Shown piece by piece: positions 47,381-54,695 of a stretch of 64,000 nucleotides of DNA. Under the pieces are notes generated by a model that saw nothing but the letters and a program-made list of their open reading frames with translations, searched no databases and had not been told where the DNA came from. The position numbers and the translations under genes were made by a program. The DNA is from Bacteroidota bacterium (GTDB lineage: Bacteria; Bacteroidota; Bacteroidia; B-17B0; Aurantibacillaceae). The DNA is taken from assembly GCA_947450025.1 (NCBI GenBank), contig CANFTW010000010.1, positions 62,001 to 126,000 on the forward strand, given 5' to 3'. Numbering within the stretch: the stretch's first letter is position 1; every line of letters begins with the position of its first letter.

Positions 47381-47884
47381 TTAAGCTGCTGCTTCTTCGC
47401 CACCTTTGGTTTTGTTTTCTAAACCACCGATTACACGTTGAATTGGAGATTGAAGTAATCCGATGATGTCGCCGATTAACTCGTTTTTCGATTTTAATCC
47501 TGCTAATGCATCTAATTTATCGTCACCGATAAAGATCATATCTTCAACATACGCTGCTTTTAATTGAGGTTTATCACCACCTTTGCGAAACTCTTTAATT
47601 AATTTAGCAGGAACATTAGATGTTTCTGTTAAAATTAAAGCTGTTTGGCCTTTTAATGCTGGGATTAATTGAGCAAGATTGCTATCGTTTGCACGCTCTA
47701 AAGCTTTCGCTAATAACGTGTTTTTAACAACAGACATACTTACTTTTTTATCATAGCAAGAACGGCGTAATTGATTTACCTTTTCTACTGACAAAGAAGA
47801 ACAATCAGCTAAATAGATTTTGTTGTTAGCATTTAAAATGCTAAGTAATCTGTCTATTTCCTGTGTTTTTTCTTGTTTGTTCAT
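47381..47884 (-). CDS. rplJ: 50S ribosomal protein L10
   Basis: A 167-residue L10 with the N-terminal rRNA-binding region (IYLADCSSLSVEKVNQLRR, then VVKNTLLAKALERAN) and a C-terminal helix that binds L7/L12 dimers. It forms the base of the ribosomal stalk. In E. coli a long structured leader before rplJ mediates L10 autoregulation; here only 19 nt separate it from rplA, so that leader is absent. Ala- and Gly-rich C-terminus (GGEEAAA) is a short extension. Confidence 0.97.
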   Translation of the reverse strand: MNKQEKTQEIDRLLSILNANNKIYLADCSSLSVEKVNQLRRSCYDKKVSMSVVKNTLLAKALERANDSNLAQLIPALKGQTALILTETSNVPAKLIKEFRKGGDKPQLKAAYVEDMIFIGDDKLDALAGLKSKNELIGDIIGLLQSPIQRVIGGLENKTKGGEEAAA

Positions 47885-47903
47885 ACTAAAAGAGTTTTTT
47901 TAA

Positions 47904-48596
47904 TTAATTAAAAGATTTGGTGTCGATTTGAATACCTGCACTCATTGTGCTGCTCATGTATACAGACTTAACGTAAGTACCTCTTGCAGACGACGGTTTT
48001 AACTTTACAATTGCATTTAAAACTTCCATCGCATTCTCAGTTAATTTTTGAGCGTCAAAAGATGCTCTTCCAATTCCTGTGTGAACGATACCTGCTTTAT
48101 CTACTTTAAAGTCAATTTTACCACCTTTTGAATCAGCAACTGCTTTACCAACTTCCATTGTTACAGTTCCTGTTTTTGGGTTAGGCATTAATCCACGAGG
48201 ACCTAATACACGACCTAATGCACCTACTTTACCCATTACTGAAGGCATAGTGATGATTACGTCTACATCTGTCCATCCGTTTTTAATTTTTTCGATGTAT
48301 TCGTCTAATCCAACGTAGTCAGCACCTGCTGCTTTAGCTTCCGCTTCCTTATCAGGAGTTACGATTGCTAATACACGCAAAGTTTTACCTGTACCGTGAG
48401 GTAAGGTAACAGTGCCACGTACCATTTGATTAGCTTTACGAGGATCAACTCCTAAACGGATAGCGATATCCACGGATGCATCAAATTTAGTAGTGGTAAT
48501 TTCTTTCACTACTTTTGAAGCTTCAGCAACAGTGTGTGCTTTGTTCACATCGAACTTAGCATCTGCTACTTTTCTTTTTTTAGTTAACGTTGCCAT
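47904..48596 (-). CDS. rplA: 50S ribosomal protein L1
   Basis: A 230-residue L1 protein with [20 protein letters not shown], the conserved RNA-binding segment, [10 protein letters not shown] and the C-terminal [18 protein letters not shown]. It binds the 23S rRNA L1 stalk and in many bacteria represses its own operon by binding the rplK leader. The rplK-rplA order is standard and a structured leader precedes rplK, so the same control is plausible. It lies 38 bp after rplK. Confidence 0.98.
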   Translation of the reverse strand: MATLTKKRKVADAKFDVNKAHTVAEASKVVKEITTTKFDASVDIAIRLGVDPRKANQMVRGTVTLPHGTGKTLRVLAIVTPDKEAEAKAAGADYVGLDEYIEKIKNGWTDVDVIITMPSVMGKVGALGRVLGPRGLMPNPKTGTVTMEVGKAVADSKGGKIDFKVDKAGIVHTGIGRASFDAQKLTENAMEVLNAIVKLKPSSARGTYVKSVYMSSTMSAGIQIDTKSFN

Positions 48597-48634
48597 TTTT
48601 TAAAAAGCTTGTTTTTGGTTTATAATTAATTGAA

Positions 48635-49078
48635 TTAAGGCTTTACAGGTGCCTCGCCTGTTGTTGTGATTCCCATACTACGAGCAGTACCGGCCACCAT
48701 TAACATCGCAGATTCGATTGTAAAACAGTTCATGTCTACAATTTTATCTTGTGCAATAGTGCGAATTTGATCCCATGAAATAGAACCAACTTTTTTACGG
48801 TTGCTTTCGCCAGAACCTTGCTTAACTTTAGTAACCTCTAAAATTTGAACAGCTACTGGTGTACGTTTGATAATGAAATCGAACGTTTTGTCAACATAAA
48901 CATTAATTAAAACTGGTAATACTTTACCTGCTTGTTCTTGAGTTCTAGCATTGAATTGCTTACAGAACTCCATAATGTTTACACCTTTAGCACCTAATGC
49001 TGGACCAATTGGAGGCGACGGGTTAGCAGCTCCACCTTTAATTTGAAGCTTTACAATTGCTGATAACTCTTTTGCCAT
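48635..49078 (-). CDS. rplK: 50S ribosomal protein L11
   Basis: A 147-residue L11 with the N-terminal proline-rich [20 protein letters not shown] and the C-terminal 23S-binding [10 protein letters not shown]. It forms the GTPase-associated centre with L10/L12 and is the target of thiostrepton-type antibiotics and of the stringent response. It follows nusG across a 118-nt structured leader and precedes rplA, as in most bacteria. Confidence 0.98.
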   Translation of the reverse strand: MAKELSAIVKLQIKGGAANPSPPIGPALGAKGVNIMEFCKQFNARTQEQAGKVLPVLINVYVDKTFDFIIKRTPVAVQILEVTKVKQGSGESNRKKVGSISWDQIRTIAQDKIVDMNCFTIESAMLMVAGTARSMGITTTGEAPVKP

Positions 49079-49110
49079 TTTTTTGTTTTTATTTATTTGT
49101 TACACATTGT

Positions 49111-49186
49111 TGGTATAAACCGAAGAAGTTAATTTGACTTTGAGTTGGAAGCAGCAAAGCGGCTCATTTTAACTTGATTTATACCA
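49111..49186 (-). promoter_or_regulatory. Structured leader of rplK-rplA, candidate L1 autoregulatory site
   Basis: The 118-nt nusG-rplK gap can form a long, interrupted hairpin: TGGTATAAA (49111-49119) with TTTATACCA (49178-49186), AAGTTAA (49126-49132) with TTAACTT (49169-49175), and TGAG (49141-49144) with CTCA (49163-49166), topped by a GC-rich loop. Asymmetric internal loops lie between helices. L1 repression through a leader at this position is well known in bacteria; the specific site is inferred. Confidence 0.6.
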
Positions 49187-49196
49187 TTCAATTTTT

Positions 49197-49769
49197 TTAT
49201 TCTCTTTCTACTTCTCCAAAACTTAATTCTACTGGAGTTTTACGGCCAAAAATCTTAACCGTCACTTTAATTTTTTTCTTTTCATCGTTAATTTCTTCAA
49301 TCGTTCCATTAAATCCATTGAATGGCCCATTGATGACTTTAACTGATTCGCCAACCACATAATTACTTGTAACAACGCTTTCAGCTTCTGTTAATTCATC
49401 TACTTTACCTAAAATACGATTAACTTCAGATAAACGCATTGGAACAGCTTCTCCACGTTTTGTTTCTCCTAAGAAACCAATAACACCTGTGATGTTTTTG
49501 ATAATATGTGTAATCTCTCCTACTAATGCAGCTTCGATTAAAACATATCCAGGATAGAACGAACGTTCTTTTTGGATTTTTTTTCCGTTACGTATTTGAA
49601 TAAATTTCTCCGTAGGGATTAAAACTTGAGACACATAATCATTTAATTTTAAACGATTAATCTCAACTTCAATATATTGCTTTACTTTTTTCTCTTGTCC
49701 ACTAATTGCACGTACAACGTACCATTTTTTTACAATAGAAGAAGATTCTTTATTAACTGTTTCCGCCAT
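49197..49769 (-). CDS. nusG: Transcription elongation/antitermination factor NusG
   Basis: A 190-residue NusG. The N-terminal NGN domain begins WYVVRAISGQEKKVKQYIE and contains PGYVLIEAAL; the C-terminal KOW domain is VGESVKVINGPFNGFNGTIEEI. It binds the polymerase clamp and couples to ribosomal S10 or to Rho. It lies between secE and rplK, its usual place. The link region (about 105-135) is of normal length with no large insert, unlike NusG paralogues of polysaccharide loci. Confidence 0.97.
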   Translation of the reverse strand: MAETVNKESSSIVKKWYVVRAISGQEKKVKQYIEVEINRLKLNDYVSQVLIPTEKFIQIRNGKKIQKERSFYPGYVLIEAALVGEITHIIKNITGVIGFLGETKRGEAVPMRLSEVNRILGKVDELTEAESVVTSNYVVGESVKVINGPFNGFNGTIEEINDEKKKIKVTVKIFGRKTPVELSFGEVERE

Positions 49770-49785
49770 TTTAGTAAGTGTAAAA

Positions 49786-49986
49786 TTATAAACTATTCAC
49801 CATTTGGTAAGCTAATTCCATTAATTTGCTAAATCCCAAATCCATTCCCCAAACCACTAAGCCAATAATTGTAGAGGCCACCATTACTAAAATAGCACTA
49901 CTTTGTAGCTCAGGCCATGTTGGCCAAGTTACTTTATTAAATAACTCGTCTTTTGTTTCTTCTATATATGTTCCAAACTTACTCAT
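49786..49986 (-). CDS. secE: Preprotein translocase subunit SecE
   Basis: A 66-residue, single-helix SecE. A cytoplasmic amphipathic segment (ELFNKVTWPTWPELQSSA) contains the conserved KVTWPT motif, followed by one transmembrane helix (ILVMVASTIIGLVVWGMDL). It clamps SecY in the SecYEG channel. The short one-helix form is typical outside gammaproteobacteria. It lies between trnW and nusG. Confidence 0.96.
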   Translation of the reverse strand: MSKFGTYIEETKDELFNKVTWPTWPELQSSAILVMVASTIIGLVVWGMDLGFSKLMELAYQMVNSL

Positions 49987-50005
49987 AATATCATTTTTTT
50001 AGTTG

Positions 50006-50076
50006 CACGGGCGGAGAGATTCGAACTCCCATCTGCGGTTTTGGAGACCGTAATTCTACCCTTGAACTACGCCCGT
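50006..50076 (-). tRNA. trnW: tRNA-Trp (CCA anticodon)
   Basis: A 71-nt cloverleaf on the - strand. The acceptor stem ACGGGCG pairs with CGCCCGT, the anticodon loop reads CTCCAAA, and the T arm holds GTTCGAAT. The 3' CCA is not encoded. It sits between tuf and secE, a placement shared by many bacteria. Confidence 0.95.
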
Positions 50077-50096
50077 AAGACCATTATCTTTTAAAC

Positions 50097-50133
50097 AGCA
50101 AAATGGCTAAGCCTTTCGGCAAGCCATTTTGCT
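50097..50133 (-). terminator. Hairpin after tuf
   Basis: AGCAAAATGGCT (50097-50108) pairs perfectly with AGCCATTTTGCT (50122-50133), with an inner GCC/GGC helix. It lies 17 bp past the tuf stop and 21 bp before trnW. The - strand sequence after it is only moderately T-rich (GTTTAAAAG), so a partial terminator or RNA-processing site fits best. Confidence 0.65.
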
Positions 50134-50149
50134 AAATTAAACGTCAGTA

Positions 50150-51337
50150 TTATTCTAATATTTCAGTTACTTGACCAGCACCTACAGTACGTCCACCTTC
50201 ACGCATCGCGAAACGTAAACCTTTATCCATAGCTACAGCTGAATGTAATTCAACAGTAATTGTAACGTTATCACCTGGCATAACCATTTCACGTCCTGCT
50301 TCTAAAGTAATCTCTCCAGTTACGTCAGTTGTACGTAAATAGAATTGAGGACGGTATTTGTTATGGAATGGAGTGTGACGTCCACCTTCTTCTTTTTTCA
50401 AGATATACACCTCAGCTTTGAATTTTTTGTGAGCTTTGATAGAACCTGGTTTAACGATAACCATACCACGACGGATATCAGCTTTGTCAATACCACGTAA
50501 TAATAAACCTACGTTATCTCCAGCCTCACCGTAATCTAAAATTTTACGGAACATCTCAACACCTGTTACAGTAGAAGTTAATTTAACATCTCCCATACCA
50601 ATGATCTCAACTGGATCGTTAGAGTTGATTACACCTGTTTCGATACGACCTGTAGCAACAGTTCCACGACCAGTAATTGTAAACACGTCCTCAACTGGCA
50701 TTAAGAATGGTTTTTCTTTTTCACGTGGAGGTAATGGAATAAAGCTATCAACAGCATCCATTAATTCCATAATTTTATCAACCCATTTTGGATCGTTATT
50801 TAATCCACCTAAAGCAGAACCTTTAATGATTGGAGTGTTATCACCATCAAATTTGTAGAATGATAATAATTCACGGATTTCCATTTCAACTAATTCTAAT
50901 AACTCAGCATCTTCAACCATATCCACTTTATTCATGAATACAACGATAGCAGGAACACCTACTTGACGAGCTAATAAGATATGCTCACGAGTTTGAGGCA
51001 TAGGACCATCAGTTGAAGCAACAACTAAAATCGCACCGTCCATTTGAGCAGCACCAGTAATCATATTCTTCACATAATCCGCGTGACCTGGACAGTCAAC
51101 GTGAGCATAGTGACGAGTTGCAGTTTGATACTCTACGTGAGAAGTATTGATTGTGATACCACGCTCTTTTTCTTCTGGAGCGTTATCAATAGAAGAGAAA
51201 TCTCTTACTTCTGATAAACCTTTAGATGCTAATACAGTAGTAATTGCAGCTGTTAATGTAGTTTTACCGTGATCTACGTGACCAATTGTTCCAATGTTTA
51301 CGTGTGGTTTGGAACGGTCGAATTTTTCTTTAGCCAT
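50150..51337 (-). CDS. tuf: Elongation factor Tu
   Basis: A 395-residue EF-Tu. The GTPase motifs are [13 protein letters not shown] (P-loop), [12 protein letters not shown] (switch I), [12 protein letters not shown] (G3) and NKVD (G4). Domains 2 and 3 are intact and end [13 protein letters not shown]. It carries aminoacyl-tRNA to the ribosome. It follows four tRNA genes and precedes trnW-secE, the ancestral arrangement also found as thrU-tyrU-glyT-thrT-tufB in E. coli. Confidence 0.99.
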   Translation of the reverse strand: MAKEKFDRSKPHVNIGTIGHVDHGKTTLTAAITTVLASKGLSEVRDFSSIDNAPEEKERGITINTSHVEYQTATRHYAHVDCPGHADYVKNMITGAAQMDGAILVVASTDGPMPQTREHILLARQVGVPAIVVFMNKVDMVEDAELLELVEMEIRELLSFYKFDGDNTPIIKGSALGGLNNDPKWVDKIMELMDAVDSFIPLPPREKEKPFLMPVEDVFTITGRGTVATGRIETGVINSNDPVEIIGMGDVKLTSTVTGVEMFRKILDYGEAGDNVGLLLRGIDKADIRRGMVIVKPGSIKAHKKFKAEVYILKKEEGGRHTPFHNKYRPQFYLRTTDVTGEITLEAGREMVMPGDNVTITVELHSAVAMDKGLRFAMREGGRTVGAGQVTEILE

Positions 51338-51399
51338 TGTTATTTTGTTTATTTGTTATTATTTATATTATAATTATTAATCTATTTTCAATCTTTTTG

Positions 51400-51471
51400 A
51401 GCTGTTGAGCGGGATTGAACCGCCGACCTCCTCCTTACCAAGGAGGTGCTCTACCACTGAGCTACAACAGC
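51400..51471 (-). tRNA. trnT: tRNA-Thr (GGT anticodon)
   Basis: A 72-nt cloverleaf on the - strand. Acceptor GCTGTTG pairs with CAACAGC, the anticodon loop is TTGGTAA, and the T arm holds GTTCAAT. CCA is not encoded. It is the tRNA nearest to tuf. Confidence 0.95.
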
Positions 51472-51496
51472 TTATTTACTCTGCTGCTCGCTTTAT

Positions 51497-51507
51497 TTTT
51501 AAAGAAC
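51497..51507 (-). promoter_or_regulatory. boxA-like element, copy 2
   Basis: The - strand reads GTTCTTTAAAA, 25 nt upstream of tRNA-Thr(GGT). It is identical over 11 bases to a second copy at 51934-51944 and close to the E. coli rrn boxA (GCTCTTTAACA). A downstream hairpin (51527-51552) lies in the same leader. An antitermination role is inferred. Confidence 0.5.
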
Positions 51508-51640
51508 TTACTTTTTGTATGCACGAAAAGTCCCTCTATTTTTGGGGACTTTCAAAAGGCTTTGGACCGCATACGCAAGTCTTTCCTGTCTTTTGTCCGT
51601 ATATACGGTTATTCATCAACTTCTCTTCCTTTCAATTCTT

Positions 51641-51716
51641 TGGAGCGAAAGACGGGTCTCGAACCCGCAACCTCCAGCTTGGAAGGCTGGAGCTCTACCA
51701 ATTGAGCTACTTTCGC
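51641..51716 (-). tRNA. trnG: tRNA-Gly (TCC anticodon)
   Basis: A 76-nt cloverleaf on the - strand with acceptor GCGAAAG/CTTTCGC, anticodon loop CTTCCAA and T arm GTTCGAG. It is the only one of the five tRNAs here whose 3' CCA is encoded (51641-51643). Confidence 0.96.
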
Positions 51717-51756
51717 TTAATCTTACTCTTAACAATGCGACAACCATCGTTCAATG

Positions 51757-51837
51757 TGGGGACAGGAGGATTCGAACCTCCGAAGTCGAAACAACAGATT
51801 TACAGTCTGTCCCATTTGGCCACTCTGGTATATCCCC
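51757..51837 (-). tRNA. trnY: tRNA-Tyr (GTA anticodon)
   Basis: An 81-nt class II tRNA on the - strand with a long variable arm. Acceptor GGGGATA pairs with TGTCCCC (one wobble) and the anticodon loop is CTGTAAA. CCA is not encoded. Confidence 0.95.
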
Positions 51838-51848
51838 ATTTTAAAAAG

Positions 51849-51921
51849 AGCCGAAGAAGGGACTCGAACCCCCGACCTACTGATTACAAATCAGTGGCTC
51901 TACCAGCTGAGCTACTTCGGC
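51849..51921 (-). tRNA. trnT: tRNA-Thr (TGT anticodon)
   Basis: A 73-nt cloverleaf on the - strand. Acceptor GCCGAAG pairs with CTTCGGC, the anticodon loop is TTTGTAA and the T arm holds GTTCGAG. CCA is not encoded. It is the first gene of the cluster. Confidence 0.95.
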
Positions 51922-51933
51922 TTATTTTTTTGA

Positions 51934-51944
51934 TTTTAAAGAAC
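51934..51944 (-). promoter_or_regulatory. boxA-like element, copy 1
   Basis: The - strand reads GTTCTTTAAAA between the cluster promoter and the first tRNA. It matches the copy at 51497-51507 exactly and resembles bacterial boxA, which loads NusB/S10 for antitermination. Its position at the start of a long untranslated tRNA leader fits that role. Confidence 0.55.
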
Positions 51945-51964
51945 GTCCCTTTTTAATGGGGTTG

Positions 51965-51995
51965 CAAATTTAATAACAATTTCTGTTGTTGCAAA
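51965..51995 (-). promoter_or_regulatory. Strong promoter of the tRNA-tuf-rpl-rpo cluster
   Basis: On the - strand TTTG (51995-51992) and TAAATTTG (51972-51965) are separated by exactly 19 bp, a full match to the Bacteroidota consensus TTTG-N19-TAnnTTTG. Transcription would begin about 35-40 nt before the first tRNA. Upstream lies a T-rich tract that may help polymerase binding. Confidence 0.88.
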
Positions 51996-52060
51996 AAAAA
52001 ATATAACTTTTTTTGGTTTTTTTCAAAAATAATTATTTTGATGACTTATTCAAACAAAAC

Positions 52061-52083
52061 AAAGGAGGGTTGAACCCTCCTTT
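52061..52083 (-). terminator. Intrinsic terminator of ahpC
   Basis: AAAGGAGGGT pairs with ACCCTCCTTT across a 3-nt loop (52061-52083). On the - strand the stem is followed by GTTTTGTTTG, a T-rich run. It separates ahpC from the promoter of the tRNA cluster just downstream. Confidence 0.88.
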
Positions 52084-52103
52084 ATTCATTGTATATCAAT
52101 CAT

Positions 52104-52733
52104 TTAGTGGTTACTTAAGTAATCAGCAACGCCTTTATGATCGGCTTTCATGCCATCTTTACCTTTAGACCAGTTTGCGGGACAAACTTCTCCTTTTTCT
52201 TCAAAGTATTGTAATGCATCTACCATACGCAAAGCCTCATCAACATTGCGTCCTAAAGGTAAATCATTGATTAATTGATGACGAACAACACCTGATTTAT
52301 CAATTAAAAATAAACCACGGAAAGCAATCATATCACCTGTTGCAATTAAATCTCCATTCTCATTAACATCATAATCGCCTAATAACGTATCGAAGTTAAT
52401 TGAAATGATTTTAGTTGTATCGGCTACCAATGGGTATGTAATTCCTTTGATACCACCTTGTTTCTTATCTAATTGTAGCCAACCCCAGTGACTTTGCTCT
52501 GTATCAGTACTGCAACCCACAATTGCCACACCACGTTTTTCAAACTCTGCTAATTTTTCTTGGAAAGCGTGTAACTCCGTTGGACAAACAAAGGTGAAAT
52601 CTTTTGGGTAAAAGAAAAACACTACGTGTTTTTTCCCAATGTATTGTTCTAATGAAAAGTTATCGACGATTTCTTCTCCATTAATAACTGCTGATGCCTT
52701 GAATAAGGGCGCTTTTTTTCCTACTAATGCCAT
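52104..52733 (-). CDS. ahpC: 2-Cys peroxiredoxin (AhpC/Prx1 type)
   Basis: A 209-residue typical 2-Cys peroxiredoxin. The peroxidatic Cys50 is in DFTFVCPTEL and the resolving Cys near residue 170 is in EVCPANWSKG; Arg in the active site is present in the GLFLIDKSGVVRHQL region. It reduces hydrogen peroxide and organic hydroperoxides in the cytoplasm. No reductase partner (AhpF) is adjacent, so thioredoxin may recycle it. It diverges from a second peroxiredoxin gene. Confidence 0.93.
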   Translation of the reverse strand: MALVGKKAPLFKASAVINGEEIVDNFSLEQYIGKKHVVFFFYPKDFTFVCPTELHAFQEKLAEFEKRGVAIVGCSTDTEQSHWGWLQLDKKQGGIKGITYPLVADTTKIISINFDTLLGDYDVNENGDLIATGDMIAFRGLFLIDKSGVVRHQLINDLPLGRNVDEALRMVDALQYFEEKGEVCPANWSKGKDGMKADHKGVADYLSNH

Positions 52734-52767
52734 ATGATTTTATTTTTAGGTTTATTAAATTTTTGTG

Positions 52768-52775
52768 CAAAATTA
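52768..52775 (-). promoter_or_regulatory. Candidate -7 element for ahpC
   Basis: On the - strand TAATTTTG matches TAnnTTTG fully and lies 35 nt before the ahpC ATG. No good TTTG is found 19 bp upstream, so an activator may be needed. The intergenic region (135 bp) is shared with the divergent peroxiredoxin gene. Confidence 0.45.
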
Positions 52776-52868
52776 TCATTTACTTTGTTTAAACAGTTCT
52801 AAATTAGGATTGTTTAACTAACAATTAATAACCAGTTTACTCACAAGTAAGCATAAAACATAAAAATT

Positions 52869-53339
52869 ATGTCAATTACAGTAGGTCAAGCAGCTCCGGA
52901 TTTTAAATTATTTAATACCGAGAAAAAAGAAATTTCATTAGCAGATTATAACGGGAAAAATTTAGTGATTTTATTTTTTCCATTAGCATTTACAGGCGTA
53001 TGTACCGCTGAGCTTTGTAACATTAGAGATAATTATAATATTTATACTTCATTAAATGCAGAAGTAGTTGGTGTTTCTATTGACTCACTATTTAGTTTAG
53101 GAGCTTTTAAAAAAGAACAAAACTATAACTTCCATTTATTATCTGATTTCAATAAATCAGTATCAAAAGCATATGACTCTTTATACGAAATATTTGGATT
53201 TGGAATGGTTGGAGTAACAAAACGTTCGGCTTTTGTGATTGATAAAAATGGGATGATCCAGTATGCTGAAATACTTGAAGATGCGGGAAAACAACCCAAT
53301 TTTGATGCAATTAAAGCTTGTTTAGAAGGATTAAAATAA
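52869..53339 (+). CDS. Peroxiredoxin of the PrxQ/BCP-like type
   Basis: A 156-residue thioredoxin-fold peroxiredoxin. FTGVCTAELC places two cysteines, Cys45 and Cys50, with four residues between them, the spacing of PrxQ-type enzymes with an intramolecular disulfide. The LFFPLAFTGVCTAE motif and GMVGVTKRSAFVID (with active-site Arg) match the AhpC/TSA family. It should reduce peroxides using thioredoxin. It diverges from ahpC, so both may be induced by oxidative stress. It is 3 bp upstream of rnhB and probably co-transcribed. Confidence 0.88.
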   Translation: MSITVGQAAPDFKLFNTEKKEISLADYNGKNLVILFFPLAFTGVCTAELCNIRDNYNIYTSLNAEVVGVSIDSLFSLGAFKKEQNYNFHLLSDFNKSVSKAYDSLYEIFGFGMVGVTKRSAFVIDKNGMIQYAEILEDAGKQPNFDAIKACLEGLK

Positions 53340-53342
53340 ACA

Positions 53343-53942
53343 TTGCTTAAATCATATTTCGATAAAAAATTAATTGAAGCGGGTTGCGACGAAGCAGGGC
53401 GAGGTTGTTTAGCTGGTCCTGTTTACGCGGCTTCTGTTATTTTACCAAAAAATTATAAAAATAAATGGTTAGATGACAGTAAAAAATTAAGTGATAAAGA
53501 TCGCTATGAACTGCGGCCAGAAATAGAAGAAAAAACAATTACTTGGGCAGTTGGTGTGGTTGATAATTTAGAAATTGATGAAATTAATATTTTAAAAGCT
53601 TCATTTTTAGCCATGCATCGAGCCATAGACCAACTCAAGCAAAAACCTGAATTGTTATTGATTGATGGGAACCGCTTTACACCTTACAAAAAAACACCTC
53701 ATCAATGTATTATAAAAGGTGACGCGAAATTTTTAAGCATTGCAGCCGCTAGTATATTAGCAAAAACCTATCGTGATGATTATATGAAAGAAGTTGCAAT
53801 TAAACATCCGCAGTATTTTTGGGAACAAAATATGGGCTATCCTACTAAAAAACATCGTGATGCTATCAGAATTCATGGCACTTCCCCGCTTCATCGATTA
53901 ACGTTTCAGTTGTTGCCAAAACAATTATCCTTAGATTTGTAG
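53343..53942 (+). CDS. rnhB: Ribonuclease HII
   Basis: A 199-residue RNase HII. The active-site Asp16-Glu17 is in [18 protein letters not shown], a third acidic residue is in LLIDGNRF, and [15 protein letters not shown] holds the fourth (DxxM region). It cuts RNA-DNA hybrids and single ribonucleotides in DNA. The start is a TTG giving [14 protein letters not shown], an N-terminus shared by Bacteroidota homologues; there is no suitable ATG. The peroxiredoxin and O-methyltransferase genes flank it with gaps of 1-3 bp. Confidence 0.95.
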   Translation: MLKSYFDKKLIEAGCDEAGRGCLAGPVYAASVILPKNYKNKWLDDSKKLSDKDRYELRPEIEEKTITWAVGVVDNLEIDEINILKASFLAMHRAIDQLKQKPELLLIDGNRFTPYKKTPHQCIIKGDAKFLSIAAASILAKTYRDDYMKEVAIKHPQYFWEQNMGYPTKKHRDAIRIHGTSPLHRLTFQLLPKQLSLDL

Positions 53943-53943
53943 C

Positions 53944-54585
53944 ATGGAATTTATCAGCAAAGACCTTAGTGATTATTGCGAAAACAATACATCGCCCGAA
54001 TCAGAATTATTAGCAAAACTAAACAGAGAAACGCATCTGAAAGTAGTTTCACCGCGTATGTTAAGCGGACACTTACAAGGTCGTTTTTTAAGTTTTATTT
54101 CGAAATTGCAACAACCAAAACTGATTGTTGAAATTGGCACGTATACTGGTTATTCAGCGCTATGTTTAGCAGAAGGGCTTCATCCAGATGGAAAATTAAT
54201 TAGTATTGATGTAAATGAAGAAACCTCCTCCTTTGCAAAAACCTTTATATCGAAAACAGAATATTATAATAAAACTGAGTTGATATTAGCGGATGCTAAA
54301 GAATACATTAAAAACATTCATGAGCCAATTGATTTGGTATTTATTGATGCAGATAAAAAAAATTATTTAACCTACTACAACCTTATCATTGATAAACTTA
54401 TTTCAGGCGGATTAATTATTGCTGATAATGTGCTATGGAGCGGGAAAATAACCATGCCTGAAAAAGACATGGACAAAGAAACTCTTGCTCTTCATCAATT
54501 CAATCAATTTGTGCAACAGGATGCTAGAGTTGAAAACATTTTATTGCCGATCAGAGATGGATTGATGGTTGTAAGAAAAAAATAA
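53944..54585 (+). CDS. SAM-dependent O-methyltransferase (family 3, caffeoyl-CoA type)
   Basis: A 213-residue class I methyltransferase. SAM-binding motif I is LIVEIGTYTGYSALCLAEG, the adenine/ribose region is ISIDVNE, and the metal-binding catalytic segment is LVFIDADKKNYLTYYN followed by GGLIIADNVLWSG. This is the Mg-dependent catechol/caffeoyl-CoA-type fold. Small bacterial members methylate assorted catechols or have unknown substrates. It starts 1 bp after the rnhB stop. Confidence 0.9.
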   Translation: MEFISKDLSDYCENNTSPESELLAKLNRETHLKVVSPRMLSGHLQGRFLSFISKLQQPKLIVEIGTYTGYSALCLAEGLHPDGKLISIDVNEETSSFAKTFISKTEYYNKTELILADAKEYIKNIHEPIDLVFIDADKKNYLTYYNLIIDKLISGGLIIADNVLWSGKITMPEKDMDKETLALHQFNQFVQQDARVENILLPIRDGLMVVRKK

Positions 54586-54695
54586 ATGATGAATTTCTGG
54601 TATCAGAATAATCAAAATGAAGGTTTATCAAATTATAAAACAACATTAATTATTTCTCAAAAAATACTTTACATTAGTTACTTATTAATTAAATT

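Noticed and set aside
51405-51956. Open reading frames of up to 183 codons on the + strand across the tRNA cluster
   Set aside because: They run antisense through four tRNA genes and give the well-known spurious peptide pattern (for example RRDSNPRPTDYKSVAL). The tRNA cloverleaves explain the sequence.
54586-54695. A hidden small gene between the O-methyltransferase and the hydrolase
   Set aside because: The 110-bp gap is AT-rich, and the short ATG ATG frame at its start stops without a signal peptide or domain.
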